Counted from the stretch's first letter, positions 37,188 through 45,867 are shown. The stretch is DNA of 64,000 nt from Paenibacillus solani (GCF_001277345.1 NZ_LIUT01000001.1:3384465-3448464), one strand, 5' to 3'. The notes: generated by a model from the letters alone, not told the origin. Translations and numbers: made by a program.

Positions 37188-37739
37188 TTATTTCAGCAGC
37201 TTGATCACCTTTTTACGAAGATCCTTGGGGTCTGGAGCACCCAGAATAATTTCCTGGATTACGCCGTTTCGATCAACCAGCACATTCGTAGGGAAGACCT
37301 GCCCTTTGTACAATCCTTCGAATACCTCTCCTTTACGATCCATCAAGATTGGATATTGGAGTTGATAGTCCTGAACAAACTGACGGGCTTTCTTCTCGTA
37401 GTCATATTTGGACACATTGACTCCGTAAACTTCAAGCTTATCGGCGTACTCTGCCGCTAGCTTAGACAGTTCCGGGGCTTCCTCTTTGCATGGCCCGCAC
37501 CACGATGCCCAGAAATTAATAATCATCGCCTTATCACGAGCTCCACCACCGGTATATGACTTGTCATCCATACCCTTCAAGGTAAAGGTCGGAGCAAGCA
37601 GCCCAGCTTTGGCCCCTGTTTCCGTCGGAAGTGGTTCTTCCTGCATAAAGGCAGCCTTAATATTGTCACCGGCCTGATTATAGATAACAGCACCTGCTGC
37701 AACTATTAGCAGGACGATAATAATGATGTTACGTTTCAT
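37188..37739 (-). CDS. ResA/TlpA-like membrane thioredoxin
   Basis: A 183-residue protein with an N-terminal signal anchor (about residues 4-22) and an extracytoplasmic thioredoxin fold. The active site is WASWCGPCKEE, with the CGPC pair of reducing thioredoxins. The layout matches ResA, StoA and related proteins that reduce apocytochrome c or sporulation-wall proteins. No cytochrome biogenesis gene is next to it, so the target is open. A 56-83-type linker residue Glu-rich patch precedes the active site and is usual for this group. Confidence 0.83.
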   Translation of the reverse strand: MKRNIIIIVLLIVAAGAVIYNQAGDNIKAAFMQEEPLPTETGAKAGLLAPTFTLKGMDDKSYTGGGARDKAMIINFWASWCGPCKEEAPELSKLAAEYADKLEVYGVNVSKYDYEKKARQFVQDYQLQYPILMDRKGEVFEGLYKGQVFPTNVLVDRNGVIQEIILGAPDPKDLRKKVIKLLK

Positions 37740-37822
37740 AGGGATGGTTTCCTTTGCTAAGCGAAGTTATAGTCCCTATTGTACCCCGAAAACCCGAACT
37801 TTCAAACACGCATGAACCTCAA

Positions 37823-38563
37823 TCATCCTTCACTTAAATAAACATAAATATCTCCGAGCGTCTCTGCATGACCAAGAGTCCGGATCGTCTTCATGTAATC
37901 TGTCCATAAGCGTGCGGTCATACAAGCATCTGACAATGCATGATGTCTGCCTTCCACAGGGATATCTCGGCTGCGCAGCAGCTCATCCAAACTATAATCC
38001 GCCTGCTCCGGATATAACCTCTTCGCGAGCATCATCGTATCCAGCAAACGGTGAGTTAATCGAACCTTCGATGTTTTCCATAGCGCAGCATTTAAGAATC
38101 CGCGGTCATGCGCGGCCGCATGGGCCACGAGCACCCTGCCTCCGGCAAAAGCCATAAAATTATGCAGGCCCTCAAGCAGTGATGGAGCCGCTTCAACCAT
38201 AGGCTGTGTAATACCTGTAAGTTCAGCAATGAATGGAGGAACAAGAACTCCGCTGTTAACGATCGTATAAAAGGTTTCATGCTCGATCACCTGCTCTCCG
38301 ATGACTCTAACCGCACCAAATGATAGAATCCCATCCCCCTGCTGGTAGTGAAACCCTGTCGTCTCCAAATCAAATACAACAACCTCAAGTTCATTTAGCG
38401 GGATACCCAGGATCTCCGGCCGCCGGTTGTCCTTCATCAGGGAGCGGATGAACGCCAGCTGCTGGGGAGTTTGTGGCCCCCGCATGAAGGCAAGGGCAGA
38501 ATGAAATTTTCCTGAACGAACCGAATGCCAGAAGCCTCCACTTGGTCGATCCGGCTCCTTCAC
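37823..38563 (-). CDS. DnaQ-like 3'-5' exonuclease
   Basis: A 246-residue DEDDh exonuclease. Exo I is FDLETTGF (near residue 75), Exo II lies around HAAAHDRGF and Exo III is HHALSDACMTA (near 220). It resembles the epsilon subunit of DNA polymerase III and exonucleases attached to polC-like proteins, but it is a free-standing gene. Its start overlaps the end of the DUF294 nucleotidyltransferase gene by 4 bases, so both are made together. A nucleic-acid or nucleotide processing pair is likely; the substrate is not known. Confidence 0.85.
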   Translation of the reverse strand: MKEPDRPSGGFWHSVRSGKFHSALAFMRGPQTPQQLAFIRSLMKDNRRPEILGIPLNELEVVVFDLETTGFHYQQGDGILSFGAVRVIGEQVIEHETFYTIVNSGVLVPPFIAELTGITQPMVEAAPSLLEGLHNFMAFAGGRVLVAHAAAHDRGFLNAALWKTSKVRLTHRLLDTMMLAKRLYPEQADYSLDELLRSRDIPVEGRHHALSDACMTARLWTDYMKTIRTLGHAETLGDIYVYLSEG

Positions 38564-39639
38564 GAGTCCCTCCTCGCTGCAAGACGCTGCTCTCTCAGCA
38601 ATGCCCGGTGCAGCCGTCTCACAACAGCTAGCGTATCACGCAGCTCGTATTGGACGGTTTTGTTGTTGAACAGCTCCCTGGGAATATAACTGCTGCTCAC
38701 CAATATTCCGTTTTCAATCCGAGCAGGCGTGTCATTTCTTAGACGAAGCCCGGTCAACCATGCACGATCCACGCTCTCCAGCAGCAAGCTGCCTTCTTCA
38801 AGCAGCAGCACCTTCTCCATACGCTTCTGCGTCGAGGTTTCGATGATACCTCGCTGCAAAGCCAAGGTACGAATACTGTTCACAAGCGGGATATAAATCC
38901 CGTACTTCACATCAAAATCACCGGCATGCTCACCAAATCGTTCGGTTACAATCCGGCCCATCACATTCAGTGTAGCTTTGTGGTTGACTGTGTTTCGAAG
39001 CACGGCATGACCGATGTCCGGGTGCAGCTTGACGGAGCATCGAAAGTGGTCAACCCATGCCTCAGATAACTCGCTGTCTCCAGCAATATGACGGAGATCC
39101 GAGGCGATGACGAAATAGCGAATCGGCTCCCACTGTTGGTCTTCACACCACTTGCTGATCTGATGTTTCCAATCCCCAAGCCTCTGGCTCCATAAGGGCT
39201 CGGAACACATCACCTTTCCCGGACATTTGGGATATCCAGCATACTCCAGCAGATTAGCCAGCCGAAGGCCAAATTCCCGGAAATAAGGGTGACTTTCCTC
39301 CTTCAGCTCATCCCCGATGATCAATCCGTTGTCCTGATCGCTCCAAAGCGTAGCTTCCTGTCTTCCGCTGCTGCCAAAAGCAACAAACGCATAACATGCA
39401 GGAGGCCGGCCAAAGCCAGCCTTCCACATGTCCTGTTCACAGATCGCCGCAGCACGCTCTCCAATCACATCATGCATCACATTGATAAGTGCAATCCATT
39501 CCCTCAATTCCAACTCACTGCGCATGTCGATCAGTTGGTCCTGACAAGCAATTCGTTGATCGCGTAATTGCTGTGCATTTGATGCGTTCCGTATTTCCGA
39601 TAATAGAGGAAACTCATGTTCAGACTTCTGAGGTTTCAT
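38560..39639 (-). CDS. DUF294 putative nucleotidyltransferase
   Basis: A 359-residue protein with a DUF294-type nucleotidyltransferase domain. GSSGRQEATLWSDQDN (near residue 107-122) gives the glycine-serine loop and the DxD metal-binding pair of the fold. The C-terminal half fits the DUF294 output domain. Unlike many relatives, no CBS or cyclic-nucleotide domain is fused. It is the first gene of a two-gene unit with the exonuclease, a pairing that also appears as fused or adjacent genes in other bacteria. What nucleotide it transfers, and to what, is unknown. Confidence 0.8.
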   Translation of the reverse strand: MKPQKSEHEFPLLSEIRNASNAQQLRDQRIACQDQLIDMRSELELREWIALINVMHDVIGERAAAICEQDMWKAGFGRPPACYAFVAFGSSGRQEATLWSDQDNGLIIGDELKEESHPYFREFGLRLANLLEYAGYPKCPGKVMCSEPLWSQRLGDWKHQISKWCEDQQWEPIRYFVIASDLRHIAGDSELSEAWVDHFRCSVKLHPDIGHAVLRNTVNHKATLNVMGRIVTERFGEHAGDFDVKYGIYIPLVNSIRTLALQRGIIETSTQKRMEKVLLLEEGSLLLESVDRAWLTGLRLRNDTPARIENGILVSSSYIPRELFNNKTVQYELRDTLAVVRRLHRALLREQRLAARRDS

Positions 39640-39690
39640 GCACGAGCCTCCTTATGGGGCTTCGCTCTGTCAGAATCGTTTGTTTCAGTG

Positions 39691-41130
39691 CTATTCATGT
39701 GGCATCGCTTCCGGCATTGGTCTATTTCCCGGGTGTAACTTGGTAGACTGCCCTTCCGATTCTGCCTGGAGCTTCATTTGCTCCGGATATCCATAAGTTC
39801 CATGCTCACTGATATCAAGACCCATCACTTCTTCTTCCTCTGTCACGCGGATACCCATCGAAACTTTCATGATATACAGTATGACGAATGAGATCACCCA
39901 TACGAATACAAACGTACCGATCAGACCCAGAAGCTGAACCCCAAGCTGTCCGAATCCTCCTCCATAAAAAGCTCCTTTGCTGCCTACGCCCGTAATTTCA
40001 ACAAGCCGCGGGGCTGCGAACAAACCGGTCGATACGGCACCCCACATACCGGCGATACCGTGTACGGAGAAAGCATAGACCGGATCATCGATCCCTTTGT
40101 GGTCAAACCATTGAGCCGTAAAGAAAGTGATAATACCAGCTGCAGCACCAATTACGACAGCAGCCCAAGGCTCTACGAAGGCACAAGCCCCTGTAATGGC
40201 TACAAAAGCAGCGAGAATTCCATTAAGCATGCTGGGAATATCGGCTTTACCAAGCACTGCCCAAGAGATCAGCAATGCCGCCAGCGCTCCCGCCGCCGCA
40301 GCGATATTCGTGTTCAATGCCACAAATCCAAAGAATCCGTCCGTAAGTGCTGAGATGGTGCTGCCTGGATTAAATCCGAACCAACCGATCCAGATAATGA
40401 AGACGCCCAGTACAGATAGAACCTGGTTGTGACCCGGCATGCTGTTTGGCTTGCCGTCTTTATTATATTTGCCAATCCGAGGCTTCAGCAGAATAGTGGC
40501 CGCCAGAGCTGCTGTGGCCCCAGTCAGATGAACAACCGTCGACCCGGCAAAGTCCTGCATCCCCAATGCTCCAAGCCAGCCGCCGCCCCATACCCAGTGG
40601 GCTACAATAGGATAAATCACGATGGTGAACAGCAGTCCGAACACGATATACACACCGAGCTTCGCGCGTTCAGCCATGCCTCCGCAAGCAATAGCCAAAG
40701 AAACAGCGGCGAAGGACAAGTGGAATAGAAACATAATCGTCGTTGGCACGTCATATACGGATAAGGAATCAAATGATCCCGATGCATGGTCACCGCTTAA
40801 GAAGAAACCTTCGAAACCGAAGAAGCTGTTTCCGTTACCGAAGGCCAAACCAAACCCCAATGCCCAGAAAGCCACAATAGATATTCCGAAGGTCAAAAAA
40901 GTTTTGCCTGCTACATGTCCTGCATTCTTCATTCGAACCGATCCGGCCTCCAGCAGCGCAAACCCTGCTTGCATGAAAAAAACGAGCAGTGCTGCCAAGA
41001 AAACGAAGACGGAGTTCAAACCAATCGTTAAATCAACATTCGTTGCTTCTTCACCGGAGGCGAACACACTACCCGGGAAAGCAGGGATCGCTGCTGCCCC
41101 AATCATCACACTCAGCCATGTTTTCCTCAT
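39691..41130 (-). CDS. amtB: Ammonium transporter
   Basis: A 479-residue Amt/Rh channel with about eleven hydrophobic helices after a signal-like N terminus. The twin-His pore pair is visible in VVHLTGATAAL and SVHGIAGMWGA. A C-terminal tail (RVTEEEEVMGLDISEHG) matches the region that binds GlnK-type PII proteins in relatives, but no glnK follows. Start ATG 41130 lies behind AGGTGAGGG; the longer in-frame start would sit inside a GlnR/TnrA box. Two GlnR/TnrA boxes flank its promoter, so nitrogen supply should control it. Confidence 0.93.
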   Translation of the reverse strand: MRKTWLSVMIGAAAIPAFPGSVFASGEEATNVDLTIGLNSVFVFLAALLVFFMQAGFALLEAGSVRMKNAGHVAGKTFLTFGISIVAFWALGFGLAFGNGNSFFGFEGFFLSGDHASGSFDSLSVYDVPTTIMFLFHLSFAAVSLAIACGGMAERAKLGVYIVFGLLFTIVIYPIVAHWVWGGGWLGALGMQDFAGSTVVHLTGATAALAATILLKPRIGKYNKDGKPNSMPGHNQVLSVLGVFIIWIGWFGFNPGSTISALTDGFFGFVALNTNIAAAAGALAALLISWAVLGKADIPSMLNGILAAFVAITGACAFVEPWAAVVIGAAAGIITFFTAQWFDHKGIDDPVYAFSVHGIAGMWGAVSTGLFAAPRLVEITGVGSKGAFYGGGFGQLGVQLLGLIGTFVFVWVISFVILYIMKVSMGIRVTEEEEVMGLDISEHGTYGYPEQMKLQAESEGQSTKLHPGNRPMPEAMPHE

Positions 41131-41144
41131 ACCCTCACCTCTAA

Positions 41145-41161
41145 TGTTAGTTTTTCTTACA
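41145..41161. promoter_or_regulatory. GlnR/TnrA box, proximal to amtB
   Basis: TGTTAGTTTTTCTTACA matches TGTNAN7TNACA at every defined base. It lies 15 bases upstream of the amtB start, downstream of the predicted -10, where it would block transcription. Confidence 0.85.
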
Positions 41162-41182
41162 TAATTTTGAGTACTCATGGCC

Positions 41183-41212
41183 AGTATACGAGAGTAAAAC
41201 TATAAATCGCAA
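41183..41212 (-). promoter_or_regulatory. Probable sigma-A promoter of amtB
   Basis: On the minus strand TTGCGA (41207-41212), an 18-base spacer and TATACT (41183-41188) form a promoter between the two GlnR/TnrA boxes. The -35 is imperfect, so some activation may be needed. Confidence 0.6.
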
Positions 41213-41250
41213 TGTGTTTTTAACGAAATAATCAAATAACACAAGCTTTA

Positions 41251-41267
41251 TGTAATATAATATAACA
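41251..41267. promoter_or_regulatory. GlnR/TnrA box, distal to amtB
   Basis: TGTAATATAATATAACA matches TGTNAN7TNACA at every defined base. It lies about 106 bases from the proximal box, centre to centre, and upstream of the predicted -35. Confidence 0.8.
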
Positions 41268-41350
41268 TTACTTACTCGAATCCCATAACATCATACTGAT
41301 ATCACAGCACACCAAGCATCCTTGCTAATAATCTGTTTCAACTACAACGT

Positions 41351-41380
41351 TTGACTGTATGGTTGAAGATCATGTATCAT
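41351..41380 (+). promoter_or_regulatory. Promoter of the MerR-yugP unit
   Basis: TTGACT, an 18-base spacer and TATCAT lie about 75 bases upstream of the MerR gene start. Confidence 0.6.
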
Positions 41381-41453
41381 ATTTCTATTAAAATGAAAAT
41401 ATATATGCAATCATTAATGTCCAATTCCATGATGTCTTGAGAGGTGATGAAAT

Positions 41454-41900
41454 ATGGGGATCACGAGCGGAAGCCTCTTCCGGATAGGCGAACTGGCAAA
41501 AGCTGCTAGAATTAGCGAGAGAACCATTGACTACTATACGAAGTTGGGTTTAATTTCCCCTGAAAAACGGACGTTAAAGAATTACAGGTTATACAGCAAT
41601 GAAACCTTAAGCACTCTCGAACGTATTAATCAGTTAAAGCAAGAGAAATATACTCTGGATGAGATTAAGGAGCGATTGGATCGGTGGAAGTCGGTTTCTG
41701 ATGACACGGAAATGACGGAGAAGCTAACCAAGCTCGAAATCCAGATGAAACAGCTTGAGAGGGATGTTAAGGAACTAAACCCGCTGCTGAGTGAATTAAA
41801 ACCCAGTCAAGCAAGGGAAGTGCTTGCTAATATTCTTCCTAAGGGAGCGGCTTGCATCGAGTCCATTCAAATTTTGCTGAACCACTTTACTTCAATGTAA
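41454..41900 (+). CDS. MerR-family transcription regulator
   Basis: A 148-residue regulator with an N-terminal MerR winged helix (FRIGELAKAARISERTIDYYTKLGLISP, given here as two adjoining segments FRIGELAKAAR and TIDYYTKLGL) and a long coiled-coil dimer helix (about residues 85-115). The C-terminal part has one Cys (in GAACIES) and no metal-site signature, so the signal is unknown. It sits 42 bases upstream of yugP and could control it. The two are read from a common promoter. Confidence 0.8.
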   Translation: MGITSGSLFRIGELAKAARISERTIDYYTKLGLISPEKRTLKNYRLYSNETLSTLERINQLKQEKYTLDEIKERLDRWKSVSDDTEMTEKLTKLEIQMKQLERDVKELNPLLSELKPSQAREVLANILPKGAACIESIQILLNHFTSM

Positions 41901-41942
41901 CGATGCCACACCAATTGACAACTATGTATGGAGGTATGATAA

Positions 41943-42623
41943 ATGTATTCTGACTGGATGTTTATACTTATAATTATTGCGTTTATTTTCTCGCTATGGG
42001 CACAATTCCGTGTGAAGGGCACTTTTAATAAATGGACCAAAGTAGAGACCAGCACCGGCATGACCGGTTACGATGCAGCCCGGCATATGCTGGATGCTAA
42101 CGGTCTTCACGATGTACCGATTGAACCGGTACGAGGCACGCTCTCGGATCACTACGACCCGACCAAACGCGTTGTGCGGTTATCCGAGCCTGTATACTAT
42201 GAACGTTCCATCTCGGCTGTCTCCGTTGCTTGTCACGAAGTCGGCCATGCGATCCAGCATGCGGAACATTATCCGATGCTTGTCGCCCGGCACAAAATGT
42301 TCCCGGTCGTTAACTTCGCATCCGGCATCGCTCCATTTCTATTGATTGCAGGATTCCTGTTTAATGCGATGAACCTGGTCGGTATCGGAATTATCTTCTT
42401 CTCTTGCGCCGTTGCCTTCCAGCTTGTTACCCTGCCGGTTGAGTTTAACGCAAGTAACCGCGCTCGTCAGCTCATGGTTCAAGAAGGCTATATCGCCAAC
42501 AACGAAGAGCGCGGGGTTGCTAAAGTCTTGAATGCCGCAGCGCTGACTTATGTCGCTGCAGCCTTGATATCCCTGCTGGAGCTGATCCGTTATATCATGA
42601 TTTTTACAAGCAATCGGGAGTAA
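41943..42623 (+). CDS. yugP: YugP-type membrane zinc metallopeptidase
   Basis: A 226-residue membrane protease of the neutral zinc metallopeptidase family. A first hydrophobic helix (about residues 5-21) is followed by a domain with the zinc motif HEVGH at residues 98-102 and by three more helices. YugP-like proteins have no well-defined substrate; envelope quality control is a guess. An AGGT-containing ribosome-binding site precedes the ATG, and a strong terminator follows. Confidence 0.87.
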   Translation: MYSDWMFILIIIAFIFSLWAQFRVKGTFNKWTKVETSTGMTGYDAARHMLDANGLHDVPIEPVRGTLSDHYDPTKRVVRLSEPVYYERSISAVSVACHEVGHAIQHAEHYPMLVARHKMFPVVNFASGIAPFLLIAGFLFNAMNLVGIGIIFFSCAVAFQLVTLPVEFNASNRARQLMVQEGYIANNEERGVAKVLNAAALTYVAAALISLLELIRYIMIFTSNRE

Positions 42624-42661
42624 GCGATTCTTAAATTGAATGAACATTCTTGGCAAAACAA

Positions 42662-42710
42662 AGGGCTTTCCTCTCTACCATCGATCGGTGGAGAGGAAAG
42701 CCCTCTTTTT
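42662..42710 (+). terminator. Terminator after yugP
   Basis: AGGGCTTTCCTCTC pairs with GAGAGGAAAGCCCT, plus an inner ACC/GGT, and is followed by TTTTT. It is also a possible terminator for the opposing LysR gene. Confidence 0.92.
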
Positions 42711-42750
42711 GTATAATTCAATAATGTCATTCTCGTAATGTAATGAAGCC

Positions 42751-43686
42751 TTAGGGAGACGCAGCGGAATCCGCCTTCTCTTCCTTTTTGGATGACGGGT
42801 CAATCCCAAAATATTGAAGCAGGAACGTACGGAACGCCTGCGCAACTGGCGGAAGCTTCTCATCCGCACGGTGAATCAGACCAATCGAACGTGTTACCTT
42901 CGGCTCCGAGATCCGGACACGTGCCGGCTGCAGCGGATTCGTCTGGAAGAGCGCCATTTCAGGCAGCAGGCTGACTCCCATACCCGCAGCAACCAGACCA
43001 CGGATCGTATCCGTTTCCTCGCCTTCAAAAGCGATTTTCGGTGTAAATCCGGCTTCGAGGCAAGCATGCCATACGATGGGGCGCAAGGAGTAACCTTTGC
43101 TGAACAACACAAAGCGCTCCTCTTTCAGTTGCTCCAGCTTAATCGACTGCTCCCCGGCAAGAGGGTGATTCGGCGGGAGAATCGCAAATAGCTCTTCTGT
43201 CAAGACGACATCTCCATCCACTTGATCATGGCGCTCCGGAAACGGAGACACAAAGGCCAAATCCACTTCGGCCCCAACCACGTCCCGGATCAGAGTCGGG
43301 AACATTCCCTGTTTGAAACGAAACTTCACGTTCGGGTATTTCTTGCGGAATTCAGCCACGATGGACGGAATGAGATGTATGCCCAGGCTGTGAGGAAAGC
43401 CGATGCGAATCTCCCCTTGTTCCGGATCCAGAAACTCATGTATCTCGACAACCGCACGGTCCAAGTCCTTCATAATGCTCTCCACCCGTTTGCAAAAAAG
43501 CTGACCTACCGGGGTTAATTGCAGGTTCCGGCCTTTTTGCATGAACAAATTAACACCAAGTTCCTCTTCCAGCTGATGTATTTGACGGCTAACGGCTGAC
43601 TGAGCCACATGAAGCTCTTCTGCCGCTTGGGTAACGTGTTCTTTTTGCGCAACCTTTACAAAGTATTGCAACTGTCGTAATTCCAC
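42751..43686 (-). CDS. LysR-family regulator (GltC/CcpC-like)
   Basis: A 311-residue LysR regulator. The N-terminal helix-turn-helix (LRQLQYFVKVAQ to SAVSRQIHQLEEELG region) is followed by an effector-binding domain (about residues 90-295). The preferred start is GTG 43686, giving the usual VELRQL opening; an ATG 60 bases upstream would lie right at a TATAAT box with no ribosome-binding site, so it is probably in the promoter. The nearest families are GltC and CcpC, but target genes and effector cannot be assigned. It is divergent to nothing obvious and stands alone. Confidence 0.82.
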   Translation of the reverse strand: MELRQLQYFVKVAQKEHVTQAAEELHVAQSAVSRQIHQLEEELGVNLFMQKGRNLQLTPVGQLFCKRVESIMKDLDRAVVEIHEFLDPEQGEIRIGFPHSLGIHLIPSIVAEFRKKYPNVKFRFKQGMFPTLIRDVVGAEVDLAFVSPFPERHDQVDGDVVLTEELFAILPPNHPLAGEQSIKLEQLKEERFVLFSKGYSLRPIVWHACLEAGFTPKIAFEGEETDTIRGLVAAGMGVSLLPEMALFQTNPLQPARVRISEPKVTRSIGLIHRADEKLPPVAQAFRTFLLQYFGIDPSSKKEEKADSAASP

Positions 43687-43775
43687 GCCTTTTATCGCTC
43701 CATTCTTATTCCCTAGAAGACTTGAAGACTTTATCAAATCATCCAATTCTATTATAACAGACCCTCTAGGTCCGA

Positions 43776-44390
43776 TTATGTTCGATGTTTGAATAATCGA
43801 ATCATGAGACCGTAGAGGAAAAATCCGCCTACCAATCCGCCCAGATGAGCTACAAGACTGACCCCCGGGGTAAACGAGAACAGTATCCCCAAAATAAGCA
43901 GGGTGAACAGCGTCTTGCGAGACGACTCATCAATGACTTGCTGCTGGAACAGCGCAATGTACAGATAAGCGCCATAGGCACCATATATGGCTCCAGAAGC
44001 GCCGACAAGGAAGTGGTAACCCTCCAGGCGCTCATAATATGCCAATCCGATGATATTGCCGAGCAGACCACTGAGCAAATACAGGATCGCAAATTTCCAG
44101 CTCCCCATGATTCTCTCCAGCGGAGGAACAAACACCAACAGTGCAAAGCTATTAAACAACAAATGATCAAATCCATTATGGAGAAACATCGCGGTAAAAT
44201 ATCGCCAAGCTTCATCAACAAACTGCGGCAAATCCGATAAAGCCCCGTATTTCATCAGGGTCAATGGATTTCTCGATCCGCCGTCAATCGACGTCAGGAC
44301 GAACATCACCAGGTTAATCACAATCAGCAGCGATGTAACCGGGTAATAACGCAGGTATTTTCTCCAATTCTCATATCGTACGAATATCAT
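43776..44390 (-). CDS. Rhomboid intramembrane serine protease
   Basis: A 204-residue six-helix membrane protein. The catalytic serine lies in GASGAIYG and the catalytic histidine in AHLGG, the classical rhomboid dyad, and HNGFDHLLFN contributes the conserved oxyanion-side region. It should cleave membrane proteins within the bilayer. The start is ATG 44390 behind GAGGAGG, shorter than the longest frame. Substrates are unknown; in Bacillus the related GluP affects glucose uptake. Confidence 0.9.
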   Translation of the reverse strand: MIFVRYENWRKYLRYYPVTSLLIVINLVMFVLTSIDGGSRNPLTLMKYGALSDLPQFVDEAWRYFTAMFLHNGFDHLLFNSFALLVFVPPLERIMGSWKFAILYLLSGLLGNIIGLAYYERLEGYHFLVGASGAIYGAYGAYLYIALFQQQVIDESSRKTLFTLLILGILFSFTPGVSLVAHLGGLVGGFFLYGLMIRLFKHRT

Positions 44391-44432
44391 AGCATCCTCC
44401 TCATCCAAAATCAGGCCAGGGATGCCTCTTAG

Positions 44433-44462
44433 TGGACATTCCCTTTTTAAAAAGATTATAAT
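44433..44462 (+). promoter_or_regulatory. Sigma-A promoter of tpx
   Basis: TGGACA, an 18-base spacer and TATAAT lie about 50 bases upstream of the tpx start. Confidence 0.75.
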
Positions 44463-44512
44463 GTACCATGAACCTGATCACCAAACTTTGATATCCAAGG
44501 AGGAGATTTATC

Positions 44513-45031
44513 ATGGCTCAAGAACGTTCAGGAGCTGCCACTTTCAAGGGCAATCCTATTACTCTCATCGGACCACAGCTCAAGGCTGGTGATGCCGCGC
44601 CAGATTTTACAGTAAGCAAGAACCTGCTCGAGGATGTTTCCCTTAAAGATTATGCTGGTAAAATCAAGCTGATCAGCGTCGTTCCTTCCCTCGACACCGG
44701 AGTATGTGACGCACAGACACGCCGTTTCAACGAGGAAGCCGCAGGACTAGGCGATGATGTCGTGGTCCTTACGATCAGTGCAGACCTTCCATTTGCCCAA
44801 GCTCGTTGGTGCGGAGCTGCTGGCGTAGACCGTGTCATTACGCTATCTGACTATAAATCGCGCTCTTTCGGTGAAGCCTATGGTGTGCTCATTAAGGAGT
44901 TCCAGCTCGACATGCGTTCAATCTTCGTTGTCGATGCTAACGATAAGATCACTTATGCCGAATACCTCGGTGAAATGACAGAGCATCCGAATTATGAAGC
45001 TGCCGTGGAAGCCGTGAAATCTCTGCGGTAA
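44513..45031 (+). CDS. tpx: Thiol peroxidase
   Basis: A 172-residue atypical 2-Cys peroxiredoxin of the Tpx group. The peroxidatic Cys65 lies in DTGVCDAQT and the resolving Cys100 in ARWCG. It reduces hydrogen peroxide and organic peroxides using thioredoxin. The N-terminal [10 protein letters not shown] and the FTVSKNL segment are typical of Tpx. It has its own promoter and a shared strong terminator. Confidence 0.95.
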   Translation: MAQERSGAATFKGNPITLIGPQLKAGDAAPDFTVSKNLLEDVSLKDYAGKIKLISVVPSLDTGVCDAQTRRFNEEAAGLGDDVVVLTISADLPFAQARWCGAAGVDRVITLSDYKSRSFGEAYGVLIKEFQLDMRSIFVVDANDKITYAEYLGEMTEHPNYEAAVEAVKSLR

Positions 45032-45063
45032 CACTCTTAAGGCTACATACACAGCACACTTTT

Positions 45064-45095
45064 AAAAAGCGGGAGAGCAGCTCTCCCGCTTTTTC
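45064..45095 (+). terminator. Bidirectional terminator between tpx and the DUF1499 gene
   Basis: AAAAAGCGGGAGAG pairs perfectly with CTCTCCCGCTTTTT around CAG. A-rich and T-rich flanks let it work on both strands. Confidence 0.95.
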
Positions 45096-45103
45096 TTATT
45101 GGA

Positions 45104-45496
45104 CTAAGCATCCACTTTATATTTGCTTAGTTTTTTGTCGAGAACCGCATACAAATTTAGAATGACCCGGTAGTTCGCTCCCAGATCTCCGAGGGAACCG
45201 CGAGACGCCGAATACATATCAACTGCACTGCGAACCGGGCTGATGCCGAGCACGGATACGGTAATGTCCAGTGTGCGCCCAAAGGAGGTTTTTTTCTCAA
45301 GCGTAATCTCTCCCACGGATTGAACCTCATGCAGTACTTTGTAACCCTGAATTTTTTTTAGTGTCGAGGAAACCTCTTCAAAACACTTTTCTTTTGATAG
45401 ATTGTAATAACGTGTCTTCAGCTTGGGATCTTTAGCACGGTCGCTTGTGCCGTCATAGCTGCGCACCAAACCAATTAGAACTCGTTTTAATGACAA
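45104..45496 (-). CDS. DUF1499 protein
   Basis: A 130-residue soluble protein of the DUF1499 family, recognised by the C-terminal SASRGSLGDLGANYRVI segment that corresponds to the RSaSR..sDlGvN core. The best start is TTG 45496 with AGGAGG at 45505-45510; longer in-frame versions run into the 6S RNA terminator. Function of the family is not known. The gene follows the probable 6S RNA terminator on the same strand. Confidence 0.78.
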   Translation of the reverse strand: MSLKRVLIGLVRSYDGTSDRAKDPKLKTRYYNLSKEKCFEEVSSTLKKIQGYKVLHEVQSVGEITLEKKTSFGRTLDITVSVLGISPVRSAVDMYSASRGSLGDLGANYRVILNLYAVLDKKLSKYKVDA

Positions 45497-45582
45497 AGAC
45501 CGTTCCTCCTTTATAAATGACCGTTCCTTTCCATACTCTAGTTTAACATTGTTTATGCTTTCAGCAAACCATAATATACAGC

Positions 45583-45627
45583 AAAAAGGCACCCCTCTCA
45601 TTTCGAGTTCGAAATAAAAGAGATGCC
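45583..45627 (-). terminator. Terminator of the probable 6S RNA
   Basis: On the minus strand GGCATCTC and an inner ATTTCG block pair with CGAAAT and GAGAGGGGTGCC, followed by TTTTT. It lies just past the 3' end of the proposed RNA. Confidence 0.85.
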
Positions 45628-45639
45628 CATTCATTGGTC

Positions 45640-45832
45640 TAACGAAACCCGCCTATGCCGTCCGGTAAACATTGTCTTCGAACCTGCTATAGCAGGTGGG
45701 TGACCGCAGAACCGCTTATGAATTCCCCTTGTCATATAGACAGGGCATTCCAGCCACGGTTACATATAGATCTCCCTAGACATCGTCATTGGTTCAAAAC
45801 AACGGAAAACCGAAACGAACATCGCAGGATGT
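45640..45832 (-). ncRNA. ssrS: Probable 6S RNA
   Basis: A 193-base untranslated segment between a strong promoter and a terminator on the minus strand. The ends pair (CCTGC with GCGGG, then ATGTT with GGCAT), forming a closing stem. The 3' half has a GCGGTTCTGCGGTCACCC block followed by a perfect hairpin ACCTGC/GCAGGT and TTCGAAGACA, as I remember from Firmicute 6S RNAs. 6S RNA binds RNA polymerase holoenzyme and damps transcription in stationary phase. The call rests on remembered motifs, fold and context, not on a covariance search. Confidence 0.72.
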
Positions 45833-45838
45833 AGTCTT

Positions 45839-45867
45839 ATTATAGGGGGTTTTGCCGCAAAAGTAAA
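45839..45867 (-). promoter_or_regulatory. Promoter of the probable 6S RNA
   Basis: On the minus strand TTTACT (45862-45867), a 17-base spacer and TATAAT (45839-45844) place the transcription start near 45832, right at the proposed 5' end. Confidence 0.82.

Noticed and set aside
43740-43765. GACC/GGTC inverted repeat by the LysR promoter as a LysR operator
   Set aside because: The half-sites are only four bases and no T-N11-A motif fits.
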